Source: Flavobacteriaceae bacterium PS02336 (GTDB lineage Bacteria > Bacteroidota > Bacteroidia > Flavobacteriales > Flavobacteriaceae). Taken from it: a stretch of 64,000 nt of DNA. The notes beneath the pieces are model-generated. The model searched no databases. It was not told where the DNA came from and saw only the letters and a program-made list of their open reading frames with translations. The position numbers were made by a program, and so were the translations under genes. The stretch lies in contig JASCOF010000004.1 in assembly GCA_029960065.1 (NCBI GenBank), positions 186,001 through 250,000 on the forward strand, read 5' to 3'. Shown here one piece after another: positions 40,200-48,939 of this stretch (its first letter is position 1; the number at the start of each line of letters is the position of its first letter).

Positions 40200-42314
40200 A
40201 TGAAAATAAAAATTACCTTTTTTGCTTTGCTTTTATTTGGTGCTAATTCTTTTGCTCAGCAAAAAGACACCATAAACTCGCAGGAAAAATTATCAGAAGT
40301 TGTTGTTACTGGACAATTTGAACCACAGTCTATTAAAAAGTCAGTTTTTAATGTTCGCGTCATTTCAAATAAGGATATTAAAAATTTAGCGGCCAATAAT
40401 TTGTCTGATGTTTTAAATCAGTATTTAAATATAACGGTTAGGCCGAGCGGTACAAGTGGACGTTCTACAGTTTCTTTGTTTGGATTGGATTCTCAATACT
40501 TTAAAATTTTGGTTGATAATATTCCGCTGGTCAACGAAGCTGGTTTAGGTAACAATACCGATTTATCACAGATTAATCTTGATGATGTGGAAAGGATTGA
40601 GATCGTTGAAGGTTCTATGGGAGTAGTGTACGGTGCTAACGCAGTAAGCGGAGTATTAAATATTATTACAAAAAAATCATCAGGTCATAAATGGAATATT
40701 ACAGCAGCTGTTCAAGAAGAAACAGTAAAGGATGAATATGCTCTTTTTGATGAAGGCCGTCATATACAATCGCTTAGAGTTGCTCATACATTTAACGATA
40801 ATTGGTTTGTGAGCGTTGGTGCCAATAGAAATGATTTTCAAGGATTTTTAGATGATAAAAATGGAAAAGATTACGATGTGAATGACCAGACTCGTGGTTA
40901 CAGATGGCTGCCAAAAGAACAATTAAATGGGAATGCTCTAATTGCTTATAATAAGGGATCATTTAAAGTTTTTTACAAGTTTGAATTTTTAGATGAGGAT
41001 GTGGATTATTATAATGCTACAGTACAATCAGGATATAATCCTGTATTGGGATCTTATTTATATGCCGACGATATGAGATATTTTACGAATAGATATTTTC
41101 ATAATTTAAATGCAACCGGAAAACTTTTTACTAGATTAAATTACAATGTTTCGCTTTCTCACCAGAAACAGGAGCGTAATGTTGAGGATTTTAAATACTA
41201 TTTTCAGAATAAGAGTGAAAAAGAAAACGTTACTGTAAAAGATCAATCGATGGAAGTTCTTTATTCTACTGGAACTTTAAGTAACTTTTTTACAAATAAA
41301 AAATACGATCTTCAATTAGGTTACGAATTTGTAAATAATCAGGGATATTCTTTAGTTCAAGAAGGAAATAATCTTTTTTCTCCAGTTAGAAAAACGCTTG
41401 AGAACTATGATTTCTTTGCTTCTTCAGAAATTATGGTATCAGATAGATTTTCGGTACGACCAGGATTGCGATTTTCTGCACAGTCTAGATTCAAGGATCA
41501 GTACGCGTCTTCTCTTAATTTAAAATATTTATTTGATTCAGGATTAGAGTTAAGAGGTTCATACGGTTCTTCATTTAGAACTCCAACATTTGAAGAATTA
41601 TATTCAAAATTAATATTTGACGGACATTTTTTTGTTGGAAATGAAAATCTTATTCCAGAAACCAGTAATTCATTTGAAGCTAGTTTAAAGAAATCATCTT
41701 TAATAGGTTCCAATTTAAATGTTGCTAACACCTTTGCAGCAAGTTATCTAGATGTAAATGACAGAATTGATATGGCGTTAACGCGATTTAATCCAGATAC
41801 AGGAAACCCAGAATATCAGTATATCAATATTAGTAAATACAAAATGTGGAATTTTTCTACAATGAATCAATTTAGATATAAAGATTTAACATTTAATGTT
41901 GGTGCAGCAGTTGTTGGAGTTTCAAGGAAGATAGAAAATCAGGTATTTGCATCAGACGATAAATTTTTATACTCTTTCAATATCAATAGTAGTGTTTCTT
42001 ATTTGATGCAAAAATGGGGAACAATATTTTCAGCTTATTATAAATACAATGGTAAATCACAGCAATTTATCGAATCATCTTCAGAATATGTTATTTCTGA
42101 TATCTATCCAAGTCACTGGCTTGATGCAAGTGTCAGAAAATCATTTTTCAAGAACCAGCTTGATGTGACATTAGGCGCGAGAAACATTTGTAATGTTACA
42201 AATGTGAGACAAACAAATACCAATCAGTCTGCTGGACATGCAGGAGATTCGCAAGTTATGCTTGCCTACGGAAGATCCTACTTTATTAGACTTTCATATA
42301 ATCTTAATCTTTAA
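40200..42314 (+). CDS. TonB-dependent receptor, probable haem/iron uptake
   Basis: A 704-residue classical TonB-dependent receptor without the carboxypeptidase-like N-terminal domain. Signal MKIKITFFALLLFGANSFAQ, TonB box LSEVVVTGQ near residue 32, plug with RIEIVEGSMGVVYGANAVSG near residue 135, and a 22-strand barrel ending YFIRLSYNLNL. In the barrel GSSFRTPTFEELY is typical of siderophore/haem receptors. The downstream HmuY-like lipoprotein (18-base gap) and the divergent DUF6607 gene make an HmuR-type haem receptor most likely; vitamin B12 or siderophore uptake is not excluded. Confidence 0.85.
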   Translation: MKIKITFFALLLFGANSFAQQKDTINSQEKLSEVVVTGQFEPQSIKKSVFNVRVISNKDIKNLAANNLSDVLNQYLNITVRPSGTSGRSTVSLFGLDSQYFKILVDNIPLVNEAGLGNNTDLSQINLDDVERIEIVEGSMGVVYGANAVSGVLNIITKKSSGHKWNITAAVQEETVKDEYALFDEGRHIQSLRVAHTFNDNWFVSVGANRNDFQGFLDDKNGKDYDVNDQTRGYRWLPKEQLNGNALIAYNKGSFKVFYKFEFLDEDVDYYNATVQSGYNPVLGSYLYADDMRYFTNRYFHNLNATGKLFTRLNYNVSLSHQKQERNVEDFKYYFQNKSEKENVTVKDQSMEVLYSTGTLSNFFTNKKYDLQLGYEFVNNQGYSLVQEGNNLFSPVRKTLENYDFFASSEIMVSDRFSVRPGLRFSAQSRFKDQYASSLNLKYLFDSGLELRGSYGSSFRTPTFEELYSKLIFDGHFFVGNENLIPETSNSFEASLKKSSLIGSNLNVANTFAASYLDVNDRIDMALTRFNPDTGNPEYQYINISKYKMWNFSTMNQFRYKDLTFNVGAAVVGVSRKIENQVFASDDKFLYSFNINSSVSYLMQKWGTIFSAYYKYNGKSQQFIESSSEYVISDIYPSHWLDASVRKSFFKNQLDVTLGARNICNVTNVRQTNTNQSAGHAGDSQVMLAYGRSYFIRLSYNLNL

Positions 42315-42332
42315 ATATAAACTAGAATACAA

Positions 42333-43757
42333 ATGAAAAAACTATTATTTTTATCACTTTTCGTATTATCACTGGCATCTTGCTCTAGTGATGATAACAA
42401 TACGCCTGAAGTTAATGGGGTTGCTTTTGCAACAACTTCATTGAATTTGGCCGCTGAAGAGACACCTGTTGTGATTAATTTCGCTGCAGCTACTGCTTCA
42501 GCTGGATCTTTGACAGTTACATATACTGAAACTGCAGTTGTTAATGGAACTGACTATACTACTTTACCTGCAGCAGCAGCTGGAAAAATTGTTGTGCCTT
42601 TTGAAAAAGGTGTTTCTTCAGTATCTTTTACTTTTAAGAAATTAAAAGAAGCTATCGAGGGAGAAGTAAAAAATGTTGTTTTTGCAATATCTAGTAATAG
42701 TATAAATGCTATTTTGGGCGAGAACAAAACAGTACAAGTTAATTTTAATGAGACTGCTTATACAGGCGGTGTTGTGCCGGCAAGTGTTGGCGGACCAAAT
42801 CAGCCAAATCAGCTTTATCTTGATTTTAGCTCTGGTACATCTAAATCGGTAAATAGAGAGGCTTGGGATTTTGGTTTCTATTCAGGAAATGACTTCAGAG
42901 TTATCATCAATGGATCTCTAAAAATGGCTGTTAAAAAATTAGAAACTTCTGATATTACTTTACCACAAGAAATTGATGCTAACGTTAGTGTTGGTGCAGG
43001 AACAACATTGGCTTCAAATGGATTTGTTGATAACCCAACTGGCGTTTTAACAGGTGCAGGAGCTGGATTAGGAACTGCTATTGCAGAAGTTTCAGCGACA
43101 GATGCTGATAATAAAGTATATCTTGTTAATATGGGAGCTTTGGTTGGTACTAAAGTTGCTGGAACAGGAGGAGTTGAAGTTGATGGAGATTCAAGAGGAT
43201 GGAAAAAAGTTAGAATTTTAAGAAGTGGTACTGGATATAAAATTCAATATGCAGATTTAGCGTCTACAACTTTTACAGAAAAAACAGTTACTAAAGATGC
43301 AGCTTTTAATTTTACATTCTTTAGTTTAACATCAGGAAATACTGTTTCTGTTGAGCCAGAAAAAGCAAAATGGGATTTGAATTTTACAGTATTTACAAAT
43401 TACCTAAATATGGGAGCTGGCGACGTAACTTATGGTTATGCTGATTTTATCACTTCTAACTCAAGAGGAGGAGCAAAAGTTTATCAAGTTTTAATTTCTG
43501 CGGGTGGATCTTATGCAGATTTCACTAAAGCAAAAGTTGTTGAAGATAACTTTAAAGCTTCTGAAACTGACCAAAGAATAATTGGAGCTAACTGGAGAAA
43601 TGGAGGAGGACCTACTACTCTGCCAAGTATTAGAACAGATCGTTTTTATGTTGTAAAAGATGCAGCAGGAAATTATTATAAAGTAAAATTCCTTACTATG
43701 CTTAACGAAAAAAGCGAAAGAGGAAATGTTACTTTGGAGTACGCTATGTTAAAATAA
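42333..43757 (+). CDS. HmuY-like lipoprotein with extra N-terminal domain
   Basis: A 474-residue lipoprotein (lipobox LASC, Cys17). Residues 25-140 look like a Calx-beta or similar immunoglobulin-like domain (AAEETPVVINFAAATASAG). From about residue 155 the sequence matches HmuY: LYLDFSSGTSKSVNREAWDF, KWDLNFTVFTNYL and the ending DRFYVVKDAAGNYYKVKF. HmuY binds haem and passes it to HmuR; the haem ligands are variable in the family and I cannot name them here. It is about twice the length of the Porphyromonas protein. It shares an operon with the receptor. Confidence 0.82.
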   Translation: MKKLLFLSLFVLSLASCSSDDNNTPEVNGVAFATTSLNLAAEETPVVINFAAATASAGSLTVTYTETAVVNGTDYTTLPAAAAGKIVVPFEKGVSSVSFTFKKLKEAIEGEVKNVVFAISSNSINAILGENKTVQVNFNETAYTGGVVPASVGGPNQPNQLYLDFSSGTSKSVNREAWDFGFYSGNDFRVIINGSLKMAVKKLETSDITLPQEIDANVSVGAGTTLASNGFVDNPTGVLTGAGAGLGTAIAEVSATDADNKVYLVNMGALVGTKVAGTGGVEVDGDSRGWKKVRILRSGTGYKIQYADLASTTFTEKTVTKDAAFNFTFFSLTSGNTVSVEPEKAKWDLNFTVFTNYLNMGAGDVTYGYADFITSNSRGGAKVYQVLISAGGSYADFTKAKVVEDNFKASETDQRIIGANWRNGGGPTTLPSIRTDRFYVVKDAAGNYYKVKFLTMLNEKSERGNVTLEYAMLK

Positions 43758-43866
43758 TTAAAAATGAAAAATCTAAAAAATATAAAGATTGTTCATCCTA
43801 ATATATAATGCTCTGCATTAAGATTTAGTTAATCATTAGCTTTGTTTTTTTTATTTTTTTTTTGAT

Positions 43867-43899
43867 AAAGAGGTTAGAATTTTTCTAACCTCTTTTTTT
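43867..43899 (+). terminator. Terminator of the haem uptake operon
   Basis: Arms AAAGAGGTTAGAA and TTCTAACCTCTTT, T run follows. Confidence 0.9.
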
Positions 43900-43942
43900 G
43901 TATAGTTTCTTGTTAAAATGAATTAGAAACAAAATGTTATTC

Positions 43943-43950
43943 TATCTTTG
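43943..43950 (+). promoter_or_regulatory. -7 box of the O-acylation operon
   Basis: TATCTTTG followed by CAC, an exact -7 match about 90 bases before the first gene. Confidence 0.65.
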
Positions 43951-44035
43951 CACAAATTTTTTCTGCAATAAATTAACAATAACTTAATTGGTTTAATTTT
44001 TGCGTTGCAGTTCTTCATATTTTTATAATTATTAA

Positions 44036-45514
44036 GTGAATACAAAGTCTTATTTTTTTCAGTCTTTTTCGATCGTTGCTTTGGCATTGGTTGCTTTTAT
44101 TGGATTCAAACAAATCCTTCCAGACAAAATATTTTCAGAAAGTAAATTAGATTCTAAGAACATATTAATCGATAGTCTGCTTTTAGAGTCTGTTGCCAAA
44201 GATTCACTTGCATTGGATGATGATAGTATTGCCGCAAGCGAAAGAAAATTAAACAATCAGAAAATTGTTTTTGATGAAACAGAAGGCATCGAATTTCCAG
44301 CAGAAACATTCGAGAACTATAAAGGATATCAATATCTGATTTCTTTCTATGAGAAATTATATCAGTTAGAAAAAAATCCGCAGAACAAAGTTAGAATTGC
44401 TTATTATGGAGATTCTATGACCGATGGAGATTTAATCGTTCAGGACGTTCGTGCCAATTATCAGGAACGTTTTGGAGGAAATGGTGTAGGCTTTGTTTCT
44501 ATTACATCAGAATCTGCAGCGTCTAGAGGTTCTGTAAAATCTACTTATTCTAAAAACTGGAAAACACAATCGTATTTAAATGTCAAAAAACCAACAAGTC
44601 CTTTTGGAGTTAACGGGCATGTGTTTTTTGCGAACGATCATTCGAATACAACTTGGGTGCAATACGAAGCAGGTTTAAATAAATATTCAACTTCTCTAGA
44701 TAATGCCACTTTGTTTTATGGGCGTGCGTCTAAAGAAGGGAAAGTTAATTTTATTATCGGAAAAGATACATTAAAGAAAAGCCTTTCACCAAACAATTTA
44801 GTAAATACCTTAAAAGTTTCTTCAGGAAGTTTAAAGGCATTCAAAGCAAACTTTATCCATGCAGATTCAATTCCGATTTACGGATTCAATTTTGATAATG
44901 GAGCAGGAGTTCACGTTGATAATTTTTCGCAGAGAGGGAATTCAGGACTGCCAATTTCGATGTTCAATGCAGATGTGATGAGAGCTTTTAATAACAATCT
45001 GAAATACGATTTAATAATTCTGCACTACGGAACAAATGTTTTGAATTACGGTACCAAAAATTATTCTTGGTATGAAAAAGGAATGACAAAAACCGTAAAT
45101 AAAATTAAAGAATCTTTTCCTGGAGTTTCAATTTTAATTGTTTCTACTGCTGATAAATCGACTAAATACGAATTGGAAATGAAAACCGACTCGGCAGTTG
45201 TTCCTTTAATGAAAGCGCAGAAACATTATGCATTAGAGACAGAATCTGGATTCGTAAACTTATACACTTTAATGGGCGGTGACGGATCTATGATTAAGTG
45301 GGTTGACGAAGTGCCTGCAAAAGCAAATAAAGATTACACGCATTTTAACCAGCGAGGAGCAAAAGCGATCGGTAATTTGTTGTACGGACAATTAAATAAA
45401 GGATACGAAGAATATAAGGAGCTTAGGGCAAAACGTGATGCAGAAGGAACTAAACCAAAACCAGTAAGAAGGGCCAGACCTGATTCAGTTTCAATAACAA
45501 AAGACAGCGTATGA
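44036..45514 (+). CDS. SGNH-like hydrolase or acyltransferase, membrane-anchored
   Basis: A 492-residue protein starting at GTG (44036). An N-terminal hydrophobic segment (residues 8-26) anchors it facing the periplasm, followed by a serine/aspartate-rich linker. SGNH blocks: I in IAYYGDSMTDGD near residue 126, III in LHYGTNVLNYG, V in DYTHFNQRGAKAIG near residue 433. The C-terminus is basic and disordered. It overlaps the next SGNH gene by four bases (ATGA), and an MBOAT gene follows. By analogy with PatB or AlgX/AlgJ, it is likely to transfer or remove acyl groups on an envelope polysaccharide. Confidence 0.82.
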   Translation: MNTKSYFFQSFSIVALALVAFIGFKQILPDKIFSESKLDSKNILIDSLLLESVAKDSLALDDDSIAASERKLNNQKIVFDETEGIEFPAETFENYKGYQYLISFYEKLYQLEKNPQNKVRIAYYGDSMTDGDLIVQDVRANYQERFGGNGVGFVSITSESAASRGSVKSTYSKNWKTQSYLNVKKPTSPFGVNGHVFFANDHSNTTWVQYEAGLNKYSTSLDNATLFYGRASKEGKVNFIIGKDTLKKSLSPNNLVNTLKVSSGSLKAFKANFIHADSIPIYGFNFDNGAGVHVDNFSQRGNSGLPISMFNADVMRAFNNNLKYDLIILHYGTNVLNYGTKNYSWYEKGMTKTVNKIKESFPGVSILIVSTADKSTKYELEMKTDSAVVPLMKAQKHYALETESGFVNLYTLMGGDGSMIKWVDEVPAKANKDYTHFNQRGAKAIGNLLYGQLNKGYEEYKELRAKRDAEGTKPKPVRRARPDSVSITKDSV

Positions 45515-46932
45515 TGAATAAACTTATTGTTTTCTTTTGTTGCCTTTTCTTTACCACAAATGAAAAGCCTGCAAAAGCTAATGTAGATCCAATACCAAAA
45601 AAAATGATTCAAAAAATTGATACCGCAAACGTGGATGTTCCCATTGAGGGACAAATTTATAATGCTCAAGCGTTAAAAAGTTTTTTTGAAAAATTGGAAC
45701 AGAATGAAAATCAGAAAAATCAAAAAATCAATATCGTGCATATCGGTGATTCTCATATTCAAGGTGACTTGATGACGAACGAAATCCGAAAGAATTTACA
45801 GCAGAGATTTGGAAATGCAGGGCGCGGTTTGGTATTTCCATATCAATTGGCAAAAACAAACGGATCTTATAACGAACGTTTCAAATCTAATCGATCTTGG
45901 GAAAGTTATAGAAATATTCTTCCCTTCAAAAGTAAACCAGTTGGTTTGAGCGGTATTGGACTTTGGAGAGATTCTGGCGGATTTGTGATGGAAATGAATG
46001 TAAAAGATCCAGCATATAAATTTAATACCATTAAAATCATAACGCCTCAGAATCAGAATATGTTTGATTTGGCAGTCTCTTCGAAGATTAATTCCATTCA
46101 GACTACAGAGCGAAAAGTGATCACCCATAAAATTAAAAAAGGAGAAGTTCTGGGAACCATTGCAGACAAATACAATGTTTCTATTGCCGAAATAAAAAGA
46201 GACAATCGTTTAAAATCTAACAATATTCGTGCTGGCCGAACTTTGAAAATTGCAACAAATGAAACAAGGGCAAAGACTATTTCAATGTCTGAATTCGTTC
46301 CTTTAACAATTGAGTCAGATTCATTTTCACATTATTACAATTCCGATAATGCTTTAAGCCGAATTTTTCTGATTCCGAACAAAGAAGCTTCTAATTACGA
46401 ATTAAACGGATTGGTTTTAGAAAAAGATGCTTCTGGGATTATTTACAGCGGTATTGGAGTAAATGGTGCTAAATATTCAGACTACAATAAATACCCTTTA
46501 TTCTTTGAACAACTAAAAGCTTTACATCCAGACTTACTTGTTTTTTCGTTGGGAACAAATGAAAGTTATGATCATCTGGATGCAGCAGATTATATCAAAG
46601 AACTACGAGAGTTTATTAGCAATGTCAAAGCTCAGAAAATAGATGCGCCAATAATAGTAATGACACCGGCACCATCTTTACTGAGAAGAAAACCAAATAC
46701 CTATATTGATAATTATACAAAATTAATCATCGATACAGCACAAAAAGATGGTTTTGCCGTTTGGGACTTATACGATGAGTTTGGCGGAATGAGCGGTATA
46801 AGACAATTAAAAGCTCAGGGATTAATTGGACCAGATTGGGTTCATTATTCTAAAAAGGGATATGAAAAACAAGGCAACTTGTTTACAAAGGCGTTTTTAA
46901 AAACATACGATAATTTTAAATTAAAGAATTAA
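45511..46932 (+). CDS. SGNH-like protein with inserted LysM domain
   Basis: A 473-residue exported protein. SGNH block I (INIVHIGDSHIQGD, catalytic serine about residue 81) is at the N-terminus, block III (FSLGTNESYDH) near residue 345 and block V (DWVHYSKKGYEKQG) near residue 442. Between blocks I and III, residues about 202-248 are a LysM domain (THKIKKGEVLGTIADKYNVS ... IRAGRTLKI), which normally binds peptidoglycan. So the LysM is inserted inside the hydrolase fold rather than added at an end. The operon suggests acylation of peptidoglycan or another GlcNAc polymer in the periplasm. Confidence 0.85.
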   Translation: MMNKLIVFFCCLFFTTNEKPAKANVDPIPKKMIQKIDTANVDVPIEGQIYNAQALKSFFEKLEQNENQKNQKINIVHIGDSHIQGDLMTNEIRKNLQQRFGNAGRGLVFPYQLAKTNGSYNERFKSNRSWESYRNILPFKSKPVGLSGIGLWRDSGGFVMEMNVKDPAYKFNTIKIITPQNQNMFDLAVSSKINSIQTTERKVITHKIKKGEVLGTIADKYNVSIAEIKRDNRLKSNNIRAGRTLKIATNETRAKTISMSEFVPLTIESDSFSHYYNSDNALSRIFLIPNKEASNYELNGLVLEKDASGIIYSGIGVNGAKYSDYNKYPLFFEQLKALHPDLLVFSLGTNESYDHLDAADYIKELREFISNVKAQKIDAPIIVMTPAPSLLRRKPNTYIDNYTKLIIDTAQKDGFAVWDLYDEFGGMSGIRQLKAQGLIGPDWVHYSKKGYEKQGNLFTKAFLKTYDNFKLKN

Positions 46933-46933
46933 G

Positions 46934-48616
46934 TTGACAACAATAGAGAGCATCAATAATTGGTTTATTGAAAATTTTGGTGCAATTACGATGGAACAAG
47001 TGGAGAGTTGGTTTGTTTACAATCCAGACGAGAAACTTTTATTCAATACCGGTTTATTCTTAGGATTATTTTTGGTTTTCTATTTTGTGTATGGTTTTTT
47101 ACGCAAAACATTTTATTTAAGATTAACGTATGTTATTCTTTTCTCACTTTTCTTTTATTATAAGTCAAGTGGGATTTACTTTCTGCTTTTATTGCTTTCT
47201 TCTGTTGTAGATTATGGATTGAGCCAGATCATTTACAAAGAAAGCAGGGATGGCGTTAAGAAATTATATTTAGTGATAAGTGTAATCTTGAATTTAGCAC
47301 TTTTAGGTTATTTCAAATACATGAACTTTTTGATTGTAACTTACAATGATATGTTTCATGGTAATTTTGCACTTCATAATGTTTTTCTTCCAGTTGGAAT
47401 TTCGTTTTACACGTTCCAATCTATGAGTTATATTATTGAGATTTATAGAGAAGAAATCAAACCAACCAAAAATTATATTGAATATTTATTTTTCGTATCG
47501 TTTTTCCCTCAGTTAGTTGCTGGACCAATTGTACGCGCAAAAGATTTCCTGCCTCAGATTTATCAAAAATTAAACTTGACCAAGCAGGATGTAAACAATG
47601 CTTTGTTTTTAATTATTGGAGGTTTAATCAAGAAAACTGTAATCTCAAACTACATTTCGGTAAATTTTGTCGATCGTGTTTTTGATACGCCGATGAGTTA
47701 TACTTCATTTGAAAACTTAATGGCTTCTTACGGGTATGCCATTCAGATTTACTGCGATTTCTCTGGATATTCAGATATGGCAATTGGTATTGCCTTATTG
47801 CTTGGATTTAAATTACCAGCCAACTTTAGAACGCCTTATAAATCAACTTCGATTACCGATTTCTGGAGAAGATGGCACATTTCACTTTCAACTTGGTTAA
47901 AAGACTTTTTATACATTTCTATTGGAGGAAACCGTGAGGGATCTTTCGCAGGATATTTATTCCCGAGTTTATTCTTCTTCGGATTATTGCTTTGGGGAAT
48001 GGCAAATTATACTGAAAGTATAATTCCGCTTATTATTGCAGGAAGCAGTATTTTGGTTTTCTGTTTATCATTTTTGCTTTCAAAGAAGATAAAACAAACT
48101 TTAGTAACCAATTTCAACCTGTTTACCACAATGCTTTTGGGTGGTTTATGGCATGGAGCAGGAGCACAGTTTATTGTTTGGGGAGCACTTCACGGATTAG
48201 CATTAGCGGTTCATAAAATTTTCATGGAATTCTTTCCATCGAAAAAAGATAAAAGTCCAAATTTCCTATGGAGATTTTTCTCAATCGTAATAACCTTCCA
48301 TTTTGTAGTTTTCTGCTGGATCTTTTTCCGTGCAAGAGATTTTGAAACCGCATTACAGGTAATTAATAATATTGGCCAATTAACATTTGAACCAGAGCTT
48401 TGGAAAACAATTGTACTAGGTTACAAAAACGTATTTGGATTAATGTTGTTCGGTTATGTTTGGCATTTCTTGCCAGAAACTTTTACAAACGGAATGAAAT
48501 CTGTTTTTGACAAAACGCCTTTATTAATAAAAGCAATAATTCTAGGATTCGTTTACTGGATAGTTTACGCAACAGCCGTAGCAGGTTCACAACCGTTTAT
48601 TTATTTTCAATTCTAA
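46934..48616 (+). CDS. MBOAT family O-acyltransferase (AlgI/PatA-like)
   Basis: Integral membrane O-acyltransferase of 560 residues with about a dozen membrane segments. The conserved block FPQLVAGPIVRAKDFLPQ, the IYCDFSGYSDMAIG segment, FWRRWHISLSTWLKDFLY and the catalytic histidine in GGLWHGAGAQFIVWG (about residue 405) are all present. It moves acyl groups across the membrane to the periplasmic SGNH partner. The TTG at 46934 begins two bases after the previous stop, consistent with translational coupling; the ATG at 46991 is the alternative start. Third gene of the operon. Confidence 0.92.
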   Translation: MTTIESINNWFIENFGAITMEQVESWFVYNPDEKLLFNTGLFLGLFLVFYFVYGFLRKTFYLRLTYVILFSLFFYYKSSGIYFLLLLLSSVVDYGLSQIIYKESRDGVKKLYLVISVILNLALLGYFKYMNFLIVTYNDMFHGNFALHNVFLPVGISFYTFQSMSYIIEIYREEIKPTKNYIEYLFFVSFFPQLVAGPIVRAKDFLPQIYQKLNLTKQDVNNALFLIIGGLIKKTVISNYISVNFVDRVFDTPMSYTSFENLMASYGYAIQIYCDFSGYSDMAIGIALLLGFKLPANFRTPYKSTSITDFWRRWHISLSTWLKDFLYISIGGNREGSFAGYLFPSLFFFGLLLWGMANYTESIIPLIIAGSSILVFCLSFLLSKKIKQTLVTNFNLFTTMLLGGLWHGAGAQFIVWGALHGLALAVHKIFMEFFPSKKDKSPNFLWRFFSIVITFHFVVFCWIFFRARDFETALQVINNIGQLTFEPELWKTIVLGYKNVFGLMLFGYVWHFLPETFTNGMKSVFDKTPLLIKAIILGFVYWIVYATAVAGSQPFIYFQF

Positions 48617-48680
48617 AATAAAGGTTCAAAGGGACAAAGTAACAAAGGCGCAAAGGTTTATCTTCTTGCGTCTTTTTTTG

Positions 48681-48868
48681 TTTTGCCACAAAGACGCTAA
48701 GTCGGAAAGTTTTTTCTCTCGCAGATTTTGCAGATTTAGGGAATTTTTTATTCTCAATCAAAAAATAATCTGTAGAATCTGTGAGAGAAAATTAATAGTT
48801 TAAATAATCGAGAAATTAGTGTAATTGGCGACAAAAAAACTTTGTGTCTTAGTGCCTTCGTGGCAAAA
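48681..48868. repeat. Nested inverted repeat with TTTTGCCAC ends
   Basis: Outer arms of 29 bases are imperfectly complementary, inner arms of 21 bases likewise. The ends TTTTGCCAC and GTGGCAAAA are shared with the element at 57779-57879. Confidence 0.82.
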
Positions 48869-48886
48869 AAAGCGCTTAAATAAAAA

Positions 48887-48917
48887 TTGCCTGAAATATC
48901 TAATTAGATTATCTTTG
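48887..48917 (+). promoter_or_regulatory. ffh promoter
   Basis: TTG (48887-48889), 20 bases, TATCTTTG (48910-48917), then 22 bases to the ATG. Confidence 0.85.
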
Positions 48918-48939
48918 CACTTCAAATAAAGAAAATAAT

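Larger units (their letters stand above)
48617..48939. repeat. Gene-free stretch: CAAAGG run and nested inverted repeat
   Basis: Bases 48619-48657 are a CAAAGG-type degenerate repeat. Bases 48681-48868 form a nested structure: outer arms TTTTGCCACAAAG ... (48681-48709) and (48840-48868), inner arms CTCTCGCAGATT ... (48716-48736) and (48767-48787). The ffh promoter follows. Confidence 0.8.
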
